Source: Planctomycetia bacterium (GTDB lineage Bacteria; Planctomycetota; Phycisphaerae; Phycisphaerales; SM1A02). Taken from it: 64,000 bases of DNA. Positions 8,143 through 19,200 of this stretch are shown here, in pieces. The notes below the pieces were generated by a model. It saw nothing but the letters and a program-made list of their open reading frames with translations. It did no database searches and was not told the origin of the DNA. The position numbers and the translations under genes are program-made. The first letter of the stretch is position 1. Each line of letters starts with the position of its first letter. The stretch is taken from positions 1-64,000 of the forward strand of contig SXOD01000064.1 in NCBI GenBank assembly GCA_005776885.1. Reading direction: 5' to 3'.

Positions 8143-9914
8143 CGATGGAACGGCGCCCCTCACCAACCGATCGACCGACGTCTCGTGCGTTCACGCTGAC
8201 CGAGATCCTCGTCGCGGTCGTGGTGCTGGTCGTGGTCATTGCCGCCACCGCCCAGATTTTCGGCACGGCGGGCAAGGTCGCTGGGCTTGGACAGGCCAAC
8301 CAGGCCGTTCTCCAGGAATCCAGCGTGGTCGAACGCATGATCCGGCAGGACTTGGAGGCGCTGGCGAACGAGGGTTACTTCATGGTCCAGTGCGTGGCCG
8401 TCCGCAACGATGCGGCGCGGTTCTGGCCAAGTGGCGACCCGAATGCGCCGCTGCTCGATTCCAACCGGCCGGCCACCGAGTATCTCCGCGCCGACCGAAT
8501 CGTTTTCTTCCGCCACGGCCAAGAGGAGACCACTCGATTCATCGGCAGCCGGGACCAGGGTGCCTTCGGCGGGCTCCCGGCAGCCACGCTTTCGCGCGTG
8601 ACCTATGGCCACGGCGTGCAGATGGAGGACTCGGTCATCCAGTCAGGGTCAAGCGTCCAGCGATTGGATCCACTTGGCTTCGACAGCGGCCCGCTCACGC
8701 CGTGGGCGGGGGACAACCCGCTTGACGGCCCAGACCTGAACACGGCGATTTGGCCCGCGGGAACCGCCGGCCCTCGCCGGAGTGGCCGCCAGCCCGAGGC
8801 CCGCGACTGGATCCTTGCGCGGAGCGCGGTCCTCTTGGCAAATGATGGCGGGTCACGCGATCACCTCGCGACCGACAACTCGTACGGCCCCTCCAGCACC
8901 GTCGGGCTCTTCCAGCAGTCCAACGCCTGGCAGCCAGTCAATGCGCCGTTCCCTGCCTACGACCTGATGGCCTCGCGCGTGGACGCCGCCAGCAGCACGA
9001 TCGACGAGGTGGAGCGGTCGGTGTGCAATGGCATCATTCCGGTGAACGGTTCGTCTTCCAGCGTCTTCTACGAAACCAACCTGCCGTTCTGGAGCTCGAC
9101 TGCCGCATGGAACCAGCAGGTCCGCGGCCGGTTGATTGGCGGCACATTTGGTCCCTTCGTCGGGCAAGTGGCCGTGGGCGGCTACCCGCGCGTGGAGAAG
9201 GTGGCTCCCAGCATGGATCGGCAGGACCAGATGCTGGTGGCACCGATGCTCGCCGGCAATTGCTCCAGCTTCACGGTTGACTGGACCTGGGATCGATGGG
9301 TGGGACACGAGCACACGGGTGACCACGACTCTCCGGACGTGCAGGTCTGGAACGCGGCCGGGACACAGGCGTGGCAGGCGTCCGGATACATCCCGAACTT
9401 TGCCGAGCCTCGCGTCTGGTATGGGTTGCCGGACGGATTGCCCGGTCAGGGGGGCAATGCTGGGCCCAATGAGCGTGGTGTGTACTCGCTTTCCGAGCGC
9501 GTGGGCTCCGCCGGACCGGCACCATTCAACTTCCTGACGGGACCCGCACAGCCCACGCTGTATCCCCCGCTGTGGGATCCGATCACGGGCATCGGGGCGC
9601 AGCGGATCGAGGGTGGGATGAACAATGCGCTGCCTGTGCCTCAGCCGATCCTGGCTTGGCCATCGACTGCCAACCCGGTGCTCTGGGTGTACACGGCGAC
9701 GTTTGGGTTCAATCACGAGGAGGGGGTCAGTGTCGTGACGAACACGGCAACCGACCCACCGACCGTCCGTGCGACCTCGCGCACCGACGTGACGCCATTG
9801 CCAAGCGCACTCCGATTCACGGCTGTGTTGCACGACCCCGAGAAGAAACTGGAGCGGGGCCGGTCGTTCCAGTTCGTGGTCGAGCTCACGCGCGCAGGAG
9901 GACGAGAGCGATGA
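8139..9914 (+). CDS. GspJ/PilW-like pseudopilin
   Basis: 591 residues. SRA|FTLTEILVAVVVLVVV carries Glu5 and Ala at -1. The following helix (QANQAVLQESSVVERMIRQD) matches the GspJ/PilW pattern. Starts at TTG 8139 (overlapping the previous stop) or ATG 8145 are both possible. The protein is about three times the usual GspJ length; the extra C-terminal region has no recognisable domain. The stop overlaps the next start (ATGA 9911). Confidence 0.8.
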   Translation: MTMERRPSPTDRPTSRAFTLTEILVAVVVLVVVIAATAQIFGTAGKVAGLGQANQAVLQESSVVERMIRQDLEALANEGYFMVQCVAVRNDAARFWPSGDPNAPLLDSNRPATEYLRADRIVFFRHGQEETTRFIGSRDQGAFGGLPAATLSRVTYGHGVQMEDSVIQSGSSVQRLDPLGFDSGPLTPWAGDNPLDGPDLNTAIWPAGTAGPRRSGRQPEARDWILARSAVLLANDGGSRDHLATDNSYGPSSTVGLFQQSNAWQPVNAPFPAYDLMASRVDAASSTIDEVERSVCNGIIPVNGSSSSVFYETNLPFWSSTAAWNQQVRGRLIGGTFGPFVGQVAVGGYPRVEKVAPSMDRQDQMLVAPMLAGNCSSFTVDWTWDRWVGHEHTGDHDSPDVQVWNAAGTQAWQASGYIPNFAEPRVWYGLPDGLPGQGGNAGPNERGVYSLSERVGSAGPAPFNFLTGPAQPTLYPPLWDPITGIGAQRIEGGMNNALPVPQPILAWPSTANPVLWVYTATFGFNHEEGVSVVTNTATDPPTVRATSRTDVTPLPSALRFTAVLHDPEKKLERGRSFQFVVELTRAGGRER

Positions 9915-12900
9915 CCAGTCCCACGATTCCCGCATCGTCGAGCCGAGTGAACCGTCCGTGCCGTCGAGGCAACACGCTGGTCTTGGTGACCGCGATCCTG
10001 GTGCTGCTGGCGATCGTTGCCGTGGCGTACCTCTCACGCACGCAGGCCGGGCGCGCGACCGCAGCGGCGCAGCAGCTGGCCAACTCGCGTGGCGAGCGCA
10101 TGGATGCGATCAGCGACAACCTGGCGCAGATCGTTTCCGAGGCACTTTTCGTCCGCCCCGCGGACCCCGGGGATCCGTGGCTCACGTTGTCGCCCAATGC
10201 AGCGACGCAGATGCCCACGCCATCGCCATCGCGGCCGCGTGGTGCCGTCGACCCCAATGCCCATCGATACAACATCGACGGCTTGGACATGTTCGGGAGC
10301 GTGAATGACCCGGACCTCGATGGCCTGCTGGATGCCACCGCCGGGTCGGACGGCATCCCCGAGGGGTACAACTATGCGCCATACGTCGTGCAGCCCTGGA
10401 CCAACTGGCCTGATGTCTTCGGCGTCTTTGCCGGCGATGGGAATCCTGCGGGGAATCCTTCGTACGGGGACTCCCGCTGGCTCCGGAGTTCGGAACCTGT
10501 CCGGCAGCTGATCCCTCCCACCCTCGCGAACCCGCCAATCCCCAACGGATCGCCGTTCGGGTCGTTTACCCACTGGCAGCACCTTTCATGGCTGCCCACG
10601 GCGGACAATGGATGGCGGCTGATCACCGACCTGAAGGACGTGGACTCGTCGCTCGCCGCATCCGTCGCCTTTTCGCCGCAGCAGTTGGGCGTTCCCCTGG
10701 TCGGGCAGGCCGGGTGGGCACTGGACATGCCATACGAGCAGTGGCTCCCGGACGTGGTTCCCAATCCGGCGTACTTGACGCACCTCAACGGGTCCAATGG
10801 TTCGATGGCGTTGGCGCAGCAGTTCCGGACGCATGCACAATCGTGGTTCTCCAACTACTACGGCTTGGTCGGTGCGGCTCCCGCCGGCGGCGACCCCTTG
10901 CCGAACTTCTTCCGGTTGGCCTCGTGGGGGCCGCCGACGGATGAGTTCGTCGATGGCAGCGCACGCCAACTGATCACTCGCACGCTTGCCGACGCCGACG
11001 GCGACGGGTTCACCGATTCCTACTGGTTCCTCGCTCCCACCAGCACGGATCGGGGCGTTCGCCAGGCGGTGGCTGTTTCGATCACCGACAACAGCGCCCT
11101 GGTCAACGCCAACGTTGCGTCGCGGTTCGATCGCCGGACCTCGTTTGGTGCGACGCCAGCCGACGTGGCCCTCGTCGGGTCCTTCGACCTCGTCGCTGGG
11201 ACCGTGTCGCCGTTTGACCTGCCGACGGGCTTCTTCACCGATTGGGCCAACCAAGCCGACTTGCTCCCCAGCGGGGCGATCGCGACATCGGCCAACTACC
11301 TGTACAAGCCAACGCGCGTCCTCTACGACGAGGCGATGTTCGGCGCGGCGACCAACGCCAATGTCATTGGCGGGCCGCAGAGCCTCCTCCTGACGGGGGA
11401 CTCCGACAACCCGACGTACCTGCGAGCCCTCGGAGCGGTGCGGCAGACCGCCACGGGGACATCGGGCCTGCTGGATGCGTTCCGATACCAGCTTCGTGAG
11501 CCCGCCGAACGCGTTCGCTGGTTCAAGGCGATGGGACAGGACGGCGAGATCAACAGTTGGATCAACGGCGACGACACCGCATCCGGCGGGCCGGCTGCGT
11601 CGACCTTCCTTCGTCCGGCGAGCGGCGACCCGCCGGGTCGCCTTCGGTCGTTTGACGAGAGTGACGAGATCGAGCTACGCATGCGTGCCGGCAGCAACAA
11701 CGCGTCCGTGCTCTCGCGGCTTGAACGGGCGGTGCAGCGGACAGACGCGCTCGGTGCCGGCGCAGACACGAACCCAGACACCTACTTCGACTTCCTCCGG
11801 GCGAGCAACGACCGGCTGGAGACGCTTGATGCCCTCGACGCCCAGGCGGCTGGCACCGGCGGCCAGTGGGATCGCTTCCGTCGCCTCAACGCACAGCAGT
11901 TGCTTCGCGACAATCGCCGCAAGATGACGGTGATGTCCGGAGCTCGCAACGAAGAGCTCCCGCCGTGGCTGTGGACCGTTCCGCGTGGCACATTCAACTT
12001 CCAGACCGGGCTTTGGACGTACTTCTCAGGATGCGCGCCAACGCAGGTCTGGCCGGCGCCGGCGACCACCCCGAACGCGTCCGCCCAGGCGAGCGTTGGG
12101 TACATCGCGGGGAACGGCTACTTCCGAAACGACTGGCTGGCGTGGAACCGAAAGGTGGACCTGCGGCGTGCGGCCGTTGAGCCGACGTATGACGCGGCCT
12201 GGACCCTTGTCAACGGTCCGGCGATTCGCCAGGGTCGCACGGAGTTCCTCAACCAGGTGTCGCGCGTGCTGGAGCGGTCGCTGCTGGACCCCGTCGTGAA
12301 CCCCGCCGACCCCAACGCCGTTCGAGCCAGTTACTTCGGCATACAGGCCACGGGCAATGATGCCGTGCTCACGACTCGCCGGATGGTTGCGTCGTGGGCT
12401 GCCAACATCGAATCCTTCCGGGACCCGCCGAAAGTGCAGCCGGACGGGTCGTTCATGGACCACCCGTTCCACCCCAACGAGGCGTACACGATCGCGGAAG
12501 ACGTGGGTGGTTCTGAGCCTCGCGCCTACATCGGGTACGAGAAACAGCCGTTCATCCAGGAAGTCTTCTTCGCCTTGGTCTACCCCAAGAGCGAGGTGGG
12601 GCCAGGGTGGCCCACCGCAGGGCAGTCCACGATCCCGCCTGGCTATCCAGACGGCGGCGAGAACTTCGTGACCTACGACCCCAACGGGCCCGCCGACCAG
12701 CAGCCGGCCGTGGTGTTGGCTGTGCAGATCGCCAACCCACACCACGAGCCGATCCCCTTGGGGAACTTCGCGATCCGCGCGTTTGGCCAGACGTTCCGGC
12801 TTGGCCAGCTCTCCACGACGGGCTGGGGATACGGCATGAACCCCATGCTCGGTCCCGCGACCGAGACGGCACCCAGGAGTGCCATCGTCTTCTGCTGCCC

Positions 12901-15331
12901 CAAGGACCTCGGTGGCGACGCTGACTTCCGCGTGAAGTGGGTGGACTTCCTCGACCTCACGCACGAGTGGATCCGCAACGGTGCACCAGCCGGCTCCACG
13001 CATCCGTATCCAACCAACTTCATGGCCGAGCTCACGGCCGCGTCGGCGGGCGGCGTCCAGGCGTGGCCGCTCCCGCCCGACAACTCGGAGACCGACCTGT
13101 TCGAGGATGCCGCCACGGCCTACCCCGACACGCTGGTGTTCAATGCCACCCAGGAAGCAGGCAACCTGTTTGGGCGGTGGGACGAGGGTGTCACGTCGGC
13201 CGGTGTGGCCAAGTACCGCAACTACCTGACAGGCGGGACGCAGCCCACTGTGGAGCTGCTTCGCAACGTCATTCCGCTGGATCCGCTGAACAGCGTGGCG
13301 GAGGTCGTTGTCGACCGCATCGAGAATGAATTCAACGAGGATTCTGGTGACTTTCGCGATGCGCTCGAGCGCCTGTTCGATCCGGCCGGTGACCACGTGC
13401 CGCCGCCTCCCACGGCCTATGACGCGGCGGCCGACCCGGGCGCGGGCGGGACGCAGTCACCGACCTTCAACGGGATTCGTCTCGGCGGGACCGGCGACTA
13501 TTTTTGCACCTGGATTCGGGTGGCACGCCCATGGGCGTACGACACGGACGCCGACGGTGCCTTTGAACTGATGGAACGCGCGCCACGATTCGTGGTGGCC
13601 GCAGGACAGCGACCGATCGTCGTGACCAGCACGGCCACGGCGATGGAGGGTGGTGTACGGAGGGACCGAACTGGCAGCATCTGGGATGACGCACTCGATC
13701 CGGATGGCACGTCGCTTGGTGCTCCGGCCCCCTGGTTCGTGGCCAACTCGCGTGACATCTACGGTCGATCGGTTCGTGGGAAGCCGACCCGCTTCAACAG
13801 CCAGGGTGTCTTCGTGGGAGCCAGCACCGATCGGGTGTACACGGCATTCAACTACCCGCAGTCGTCGACGTGGGGCGATTACTCAGGCACCTCCCCCGGC
13901 GGATTGCCAGGGCTCAACATCCAGCCGGGTGACAAGGGCATTGAGAACGACACCGCGGTGAGTGGCCAACAGACCGAGGTCTGGCGCGGGACCCTGGACA
14001 TGACGTGGAAGGATCGGGACTTTGACCAGATCGCGGAGGTGGCCAATGTCTGGCAGTGGGGGCCCGTCCTCCAGGGAGGCTCCACCTACGCCACCTTCTC
14101 CGAGATCATGTCGGGAGAAGTTGACGAGTACCCGATCATCAAGGGGCCATGGTTCGAGGCTGACGGTTCCACCAGCTACACCGACGGCACGCTGGCCAAC
14201 CGACTTTCGTTCCCATACGACCAGGCAAGCGCGGACCAGACCACCGCGCACGGCTTTGACCCGACGAGGACCCGCACGATGCTCCGCAGCCTCGCGGCGT
14301 ACCTCCCCGCATTGCCGGCGGGTTGCGCGATCTTCGATGGATTCACCATTGACGATCGAGGCGCCGCGTACGTCGCCGGCAGCTACGACGAGCTCCAGCA
14401 GGGGGTCTCGACGCCGCAACAGCGAGCCGAGAGCGAGGCCCGGGCCGAGGATCGTCGATTCAGGCTGGCCATGGGGTACCAAGCCCAGTCAACGCCTGGC
14501 TTGATCAACGTCAACACGGCACTGCTGGAGTCGCTCAACGCGATGCCGTACATGCGCGCGCTCCCGGTGAATGAGCAGGCCGCGGGGCCGATGTGGGCGA
14601 CCTCGGGCGGGGCCGGCCCGGACCTCGTGGGGGGGTGGGACCCCAATGCCACACCGCTCGTTCGAGTGCCCTCGTCGCTGCTGATGTACCGGGACCTCCG
14701 CGGCGGGGCCATCGGCTACAACCCAGCCAATACGAACGCGCCGCCGTTCTATACGGATCGTGGCCTCCAGCCCAACGCCATCGCCGGCACTCCCGGCATG
14801 TGGCCCGGGATGCGGCGTGGCCAGGGACTGTGGTCGCTTGGCGAACTGGCCCTCCTGAAGCGCACCGTCGGCCAGACACAGGCGGCTGGCTATCCGTCCT
14901 CCGGCCGAAGCTGGAGCATCCAGTTCGCGGGACTGGATCCTTATCAGGATGCCGGAATCGGCTGGTATTCGTGGGCCAGCATGGATGTCCGCAACGGGTT
15001 GGATCGCAATGTGGCCGCGATCCAAGGTGACCTGACCTTCACCAACGAGGTCGAGCCAACGATCCTCAGCAGCGACGGTGACGTGGCGACCGCCGAGGAA
15101 CTCAACATGCTCCACGGCGCGATGTCCAACATCGCTTCCGTTCGCAGCGACTACTTCACGGTCCACTTCCTGGTGCGGACATTCCGTCCCAACAGCCTCA
15201 CGGGACGATGGGACGCAACCGACCCGAGTTCCGTCATCGATGAGTCGCGATACGTCATGCTGGTGGACCGGACCCCAGTGGATCGACCCGGCCAGAAGCC
15301 CCGCATCCGATACTTCACCAAGGTGCCGTGA
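9911..15331 (+). CDS. giant GspK-like minor pseudopilin (1806 aa)
   Basis: The N-terminus has a basic leader and one hydrophobic helix at about residues 21-41 (NTLVLVTAILVLLAIVAVAY). Glu5 is absent, as is normal for GspK/PilX. Near residues 1527-1545, LINVNTALLESLNAMPYM matches the helix-hairpin-helix hallmark of GspK, so this is a GspK relative at the end of a pseudopilin set. Normal GspK is about 320 residues. The insert contains DxDxDG calcium-loop-like stretches near residues 360 and 1210 and no domain I can name. ATG 9911 overlaps the previous stop. It probably forms part of the pilus tip complex with the GspI- and GspJ-like proteins. Confidence 0.8.
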   Translation: MTSPTIPASSSRVNRPCRRGNTLVLVTAILVLLAIVAVAYLSRTQAGRATAAAQQLANSRGERMDAISDNLAQIVSEALFVRPADPGDPWLTLSPNAATQMPTPSPSRPRGAVDPNAHRYNIDGLDMFGSVNDPDLDGLLDATAGSDGIPEGYNYAPYVVQPWTNWPDVFGVFAGDGNPAGNPSYGDSRWLRSSEPVRQLIPPTLANPPIPNGSPFGSFTHWQHLSWLPTADNGWRLITDLKDVDSSLAASVAFSPQQLGVPLVGQAGWALDMPYEQWLPDVVPNPAYLTHLNGSNGSMALAQQFRTHAQSWFSNYYGLVGAAPAGGDPLPNFFRLASWGPPTDEFVDGSARQLITRTLADADGDGFTDSYWFLAPTSTDRGVRQAVAVSITDNSALVNANVASRFDRRTSFGATPADVALVGSFDLVAGTVSPFDLPTGFFTDWANQADLLPSGAIATSANYLYKPTRVLYDEAMFGAATNANVIGGPQSLLLTGDSDNPTYLRALGAVRQTATGTSGLLDAFRYQLREPAERVRWFKAMGQDGEINSWINGDDTASGGPAASTFLRPASGDPPGRLRSFDESDEIELRMRAGSNNASVLSRLERAVQRTDALGAGADTNPDTYFDFLRASNDRLETLDALDAQAAGTGGQWDRFRRLNAQQLLRDNRRKMTVMSGARNEELPPWLWTVPRGTFNFQTGLWTYFSGCAPTQVWPAPATTPNASAQASVGYIAGNGYFRNDWLAWNRKVDLRRAAVEPTYDAAWTLVNGPAIRQGRTEFLNQVSRVLERSLLDPVVNPADPNAVRASYFGIQATGNDAVLTTRRMVASWAANIESFRDPPKVQPDGSFMDHPFHPNEAYTIAEDVGGSEPRAYIGYEKQPFIQEVFFALVYPKSEVGPGWPTAGQSTIPPGYPDGGENFVTYDPNGPADQQPAVVLAVQIANPHHEPIPLGNFAIRAFGQTFRLGQLSTTGWGYGMNPMLGPATETAPRSAIVFCCPKDLGGDADFRVKWVDFLDLTHEWIRNGAPAGSTHPYPTNFMAELTAASAGGVQAWPLPPDNSETDLFEDAATAYPDTLVFNATQEAGNLFGRWDEGVTSAGVAKYRNYLTGGTQPTVELLRNVIPLDPLNSVAEVVVDRIENEFNEDSGDFRDALERLFDPAGDHVPPPPTAYDAAADPGAGGTQSPTFNGIRLGGTGDYFCTWIRVARPWAYDTDADGAFELMERAPRFVVAAGQRPIVVTSTATAMEGGVRRDRTGSIWDDALDPDGTSLGAPAPWFVANSRDIYGRSVRGKPTRFNSQGVFVGASTDRVYTAFNYPQSSTWGDYSGTSPGGLPGLNIQPGDKGIENDTAVSGQQTEVWRGTLDMTWKDRDFDQIAEVANVWQWGPVLQGGSTYATFSEIMSGEVDEYPIIKGPWFEADGSTSYTDGTLANRLSFPYDQASADQTTAHGFDPTRTRTMLRSLAAYLPALPAGCAIFDGFTIDDRGAAYVAGSYDELQQGVSTPQQRAESEARAEDRRFRLAMGYQAQSTPGLINVNTALLESLNAMPYMRALPVNEQAAGPMWATSGGAGPDLVGGWDPNATPLVRVPSSLLMYRDLRGGAIGYNPANTNAPPFYTDRGLQPNAIAGTPGMWPGMRRGQGLWSLGELALLKRTVGQTQAAGYPSSGRSWSIQFAGLDPYQDAGIGWYSWASMDVRNGLDRNVAAIQGDLTFTNEVEPTILSSDGDVATAEELNMLHGAMSNIASVRSDYFTVHFLVRTFRPNSLTGRWDATDPSSVIDESRYVMLVDRTPVDRPGQKPRIRYFTKVP

Positions 15332-15335
15332 TCCG

Positions 15336-16091
15336 ATGGGTGTCGCACCGCTCGCCACGGCCGGCCAAGGCACGAAGCCCGCTCGAGATGAGGGGATGCC
15401 ACGCCACGTCGCCATCATCAGGGATGGCAACGGCCGGTGGGCCAGCCGCCAGGGACTCCCTCGCCTCATGGGGCATCAAGCTGGAGTGTCCACTGTTCGG
15501 CGGATCACCGAAGCGTGCGCGAACCGCGGCATCGAGGTGCTGACGCTCTATTCCTTCAGCACCGAGAATTGGTCCCGCGCAGCTGAGGAAGTGGAAGGGC
15601 TGATGGGGCTGGCGCGGATCCAGCTCGCCATGCAGCGAAGCGAACTCAGGAAGAGCAACGTCCGCGTGAAACACTTGGGCCGGCGAGAGGGACTGCCGCC
15701 GGCCGTCCTGGAGGAGCTGGACAAGACCGTGGAGGCGACGGCGGATTGCACCGGGATCACGCTCGTCGCAGCACTCAACTACGGATCACGGCAGGAGATC
15801 GTGGACGCTGCGCGCTCGCTCGCCGCTGACGTCGCGGCGGGCCGGATCGCTCCAACTGAGATCGATGAGGCGGCGATTGGAGCTCGCCTTGGGACGGCCG
15901 GACTCCCGGATCCGGACCTGATGATCCGGACGGCAGGGGAACTCCGACTGTCCAACTACCTGCTTTGGCAGGCCAGCTACGCGGAGTTCATCGCCGTTCC
16001 CACCCTCTGGCCGGATTTCACGGAGGATGACCTCGCCCGTGCCCTGGATGAATTCCGACGCAGGCGGCGGACGTTTGGGGGGAAGCGATGA
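15336..16091 (+). CDS. uppS: undecaprenyl diphosphate synthase
   Basis: 251-residue cis-prenyltransferase that condenses isopentenyl diphosphate units onto farnesyl diphosphate to make the undecaprenyl carrier for cell-wall and glycan synthesis. The motif HVAIIRDGNGRWA (24-36) holds catalytic Asp30. TLYSFSTENW and the C-terminal RTAGELRLSNYLLWQASYAE are the other signature blocks. Position 29, Met in the usual IIMDGNGRWA motif, is Arg here. ATG 15336 lies 4 nt after the GspK-like gene, so uppS may ride on the pilus operon transcript. A GTG/ATG further inside (ATG 15396) would also leave the domain intact. Confidence 0.93.
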   Translation: MGVAPLATAGQGTKPARDEGMPRHVAIIRDGNGRWASRQGLPRLMGHQAGVSTVRRITEACANRGIEVLTLYSFSTENWSRAAEEVEGLMGLARIQLAMQRSELRKSNVRVKHLGRREGLPPAVLEELDKTVEATADCTGITLVAALNYGSRQEIVDAARSLAADVAAGRIAPTEIDEAAIGARLGTAGLPDPDLMIRTAGELRLSNYLLWQASYAEFIAVPTLWPDFTEDDLARALDEFRRRRRTFGGKR

Positions 16092-16155
16092 TGGCGACTG
16101 CTCAAGGTGGCCGCAGAACCGGGAAGATTCGACTGGCCCTTCCGGCGGCCCGGGC

Positions 16156-16161
16156 TACACT
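16156..16161 (+). promoter_or_regulatory. possible -10 (TACACT) for the Cys-rich protein gene
   Basis: TACACT, the same hexamer seen before several other genes in this window, lies 61 nt before GTG 16223. A GGAG Shine-Dalgarno-like sequence at 16212-16215 fits that start codon. Confidence 0.4.
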
Positions 16162-16222
16162 TACCGGACTGCACGCAGCCCGACGGTCGGGCGCCAATGG
16201 ATTGGCATTACGGAGCGACCAC

Positions 16223-19200
16223 GTGACGCTGGATCGAACGAGTTGTTGGCTCGATGCCGCTGCATGGCCCAGCCGGATGGCGGTGCTGGCGATGTTGGCT
16301 TGCGTGGCCCTGTTCTCGCTCCCGCGCCTGGCGATGGCACAGATGCCATGGGTCGGTGCGACGGGCACCCTTGGCGACCTCAACAATGACCGCCGGGTCG
16401 ACGCACGCGACATGTTCATCCTGGAGGCGGACTTTGCGTCGGGAACCAACCCCGCGCGCAGTGACCTCAACCGGGATGGAGTCGTCAATCAGCGGGATGC
16501 CACCGACCTCGATCGCGCGATCGCGATCGCGGCCGAGGGGATTCGCGTCCCCCAGTTCTATTTCAGCGAGATCAGGTGGGGACGCCCCAACTTTGGTGGC
16601 CTGAACCAGGCCCGATTCCTTGAGTTTGGCATCACGACGCAGCCCGTCACCACGCAGTACACCGGTGTCTTCCCCGCAGGCGTCTATTACCTTGCGGTGA
16701 CGAAGACGGGCTCGGGACAGTCAGGCAATCAGGGCATCATCGTGGCGGTGGAGGACCTGAGCGGTCGGGCGTTTGGCACCTCCGGGGCGGGACTGGGCCG
16801 GTGCCTGCTGTTGGATCCGTACTACCAGAACAATGCGTTCCCGCTGGCGCTTCCTCCCGAGTCGGAGTCCCCGCGCAACTATGCACTCCGAAACCTGGGC
16901 GATCCCAACTACGACAACCCAGACTTTGGCGTCTTCTACGAAGACCTGAACGTGGTGCACTACCTGGTCTACCGTCGGCCCAGCGCCGGGGCCTATGTCT
17001 CGCCGCTCGCTCGGCCTGACCTGGGGCAAGACCTTGACACGGTGCCAGCGCCCGGATGCACGATCGACGACCGATCAGGCGCGATTGGGAGCCAACTCCC
17101 GCCCTGGGACTTCATCCTTGACGGCGTCACGATGCTCAGGAGCTCCAACACGGCGCAAAACGCCACGTTTGGGTGCCCGTACGCCAAGGGCAACTCCTAC
17201 ATGGTCGGGCCTGATGGTTTTGGCTCCGCGCCATACCACTCCTGGCGGTGTGAGCCCTTCGGGCTCTGGCGGTTCCACAGCCCACTCGCATTTGGCGCCG
17301 ACACGCCGGGGCGATCGAATTCGCTGTGTGACCCCGAGAACTATTGCGGTTCCGAGGCGACGGGTGACTGCGTCAAGCCCCACAGCGGCCCCTTCTGCAG
17401 CGACTCCGACTGCTGCAACTACGTGTGCTCCGTGGATGTGGCGTGCTGCGAGGTGAGCTGGGACTCGGATTGCGCGGACTTGGCGCTGGCCCAGTGCACC
17501 AGTTGCGGAGGACTGGGCACCGGCAGTTGCTTTGATCCGCACGACAATCCCTACTGCGACGACGGCGACTGCTGCGCGCTGATTTGCGCGACGCGACCGC
17601 TGTGCTGCGTCCTGGATTGGGACGAAGACTGTGCCGAGGCGGGGCAGGACCAGTGTCTCGCCTGCGGGAGCCCGATCACGGGTCCATGCGACCTGGTGCA
17701 TGCCTATCCCTCGTGCGAAGACAACGAGTGCTGCACCATCGTGTGCAATGCAGACCCGGCGTGCTGCGCGTTCTCGTGGGACCAGTCGTGCGTCGAGTAC
17801 GCCGCCCTCTACTGCAACTCCAGCGAGTGCGGGGCGGTGTCCGCTGGCTCCTGCTGCTTCTCCAAGGACACGCCAGGGTGCAACGACGCAAGCGTGTGTG
17901 CCATTGTCTGCGCCAAGGACCCATACTGCTGCGAGGTGAGGTGGGACATCTTCTGCGCGCAGCTCGCGGACGACTACGTCCCGGGAGGGTGTGCGTGCGG
18001 GCCACTCCCGCTGCTGCCTCCCGTCTCGCTCAACTGCTTCACGACGCACTATTCGCCTGGATGCGGAGACTGGGCGTGCTGCGACCAAGTCTGCAATGCC
18101 GATGCGTTCTGCTGTGCGGTGGAGTGGGACAGTGCCTGCGTGGCGGTGGCCCAGTCGCTGTGCTCGGAAAACTTTCCGGACGTGTGCGGGCTCCAGCTGG
18201 ACAACGACCCGCTGGCCTACAGCTGCCTCGTGGTCCACGCCACGCCGGGCTGCGATGACGGCGGCTGCTGCGACGTCGTGTGCAGCCTGAACCCGTGGTG
18301 CTGCGACCCATCCATTGGATGGGACCAGTCGTGCGTGGATGCCGCCGGAACGGAGTGCGAGAGTTGCGGCGAGGCGCTCACCGAGTCTTGCTACTCGGCT
18401 CATGGGACCCCATCGTGCTCGCACGCGGAGTGCTGCGACGTCGTGTGCGCCGCGGATCCGTTCTGCTGCGAGTACGAATGGGACGGTGTCTGTGTCGACC
18501 AGGCACTCTCCCTCTGCGCGGAGCCGATCGCACAATGCGGCGCGGACGGCTTGCGGCCCTGCGAGACCTGGAGCACCTTGCCCGGTTGCGCCGACACCGA
18601 TTGCTGCACCACGATTTGCGAACTGTACGACCCCTTCTGCTGCGAGACCAGGTGGGACGCCGTATGCGTGCAAGAGGCGATCACGTTCTGCCGTCCGCCC
18701 CTTGGCTCAGGCCGTGGCGACTGCCTGGAAGTGCATGAACAGGAGGGATGTGCCGACGCTTCGTGCACCGCGACCGTCTGTTCGGTCGACCCCGCGTGCT
18801 GCGAGGACTCGCTTCGCTGGGACCAGTCATGCGTGGACGCCGCGGCCGCCCTGTGCCTGGCGACCGGGACGTGCCCCTCCGCCGGCTCCCCGTTCTCGGC
18901 GCGAAACGAGCCCGGTTGCGAAGACGTGGCCTGCTGCAACGTGGTGTGCGAGATTGATCCCACCTGCTGCGATGAAGCGTGGGATGCCAGTTGCGTCCAG
19001 ACGGCGCTGGTGCAGTGCAAGCCATTCCCGCAATGGGAGTGCCCGTGCTTTGGCAGCCCCTTCGAGATTCACGACAACCCGGGGGCGGACGACGAGTCGT
19101 GCTGCTCCGTGGTGTGCCAGGTCGACCCTGGCTGCTGCATCGACGGATGGGACGAGGGATGCGTGGTGCTGGCGCGCGAGCGCTGCTGTGGCCCCATCGG

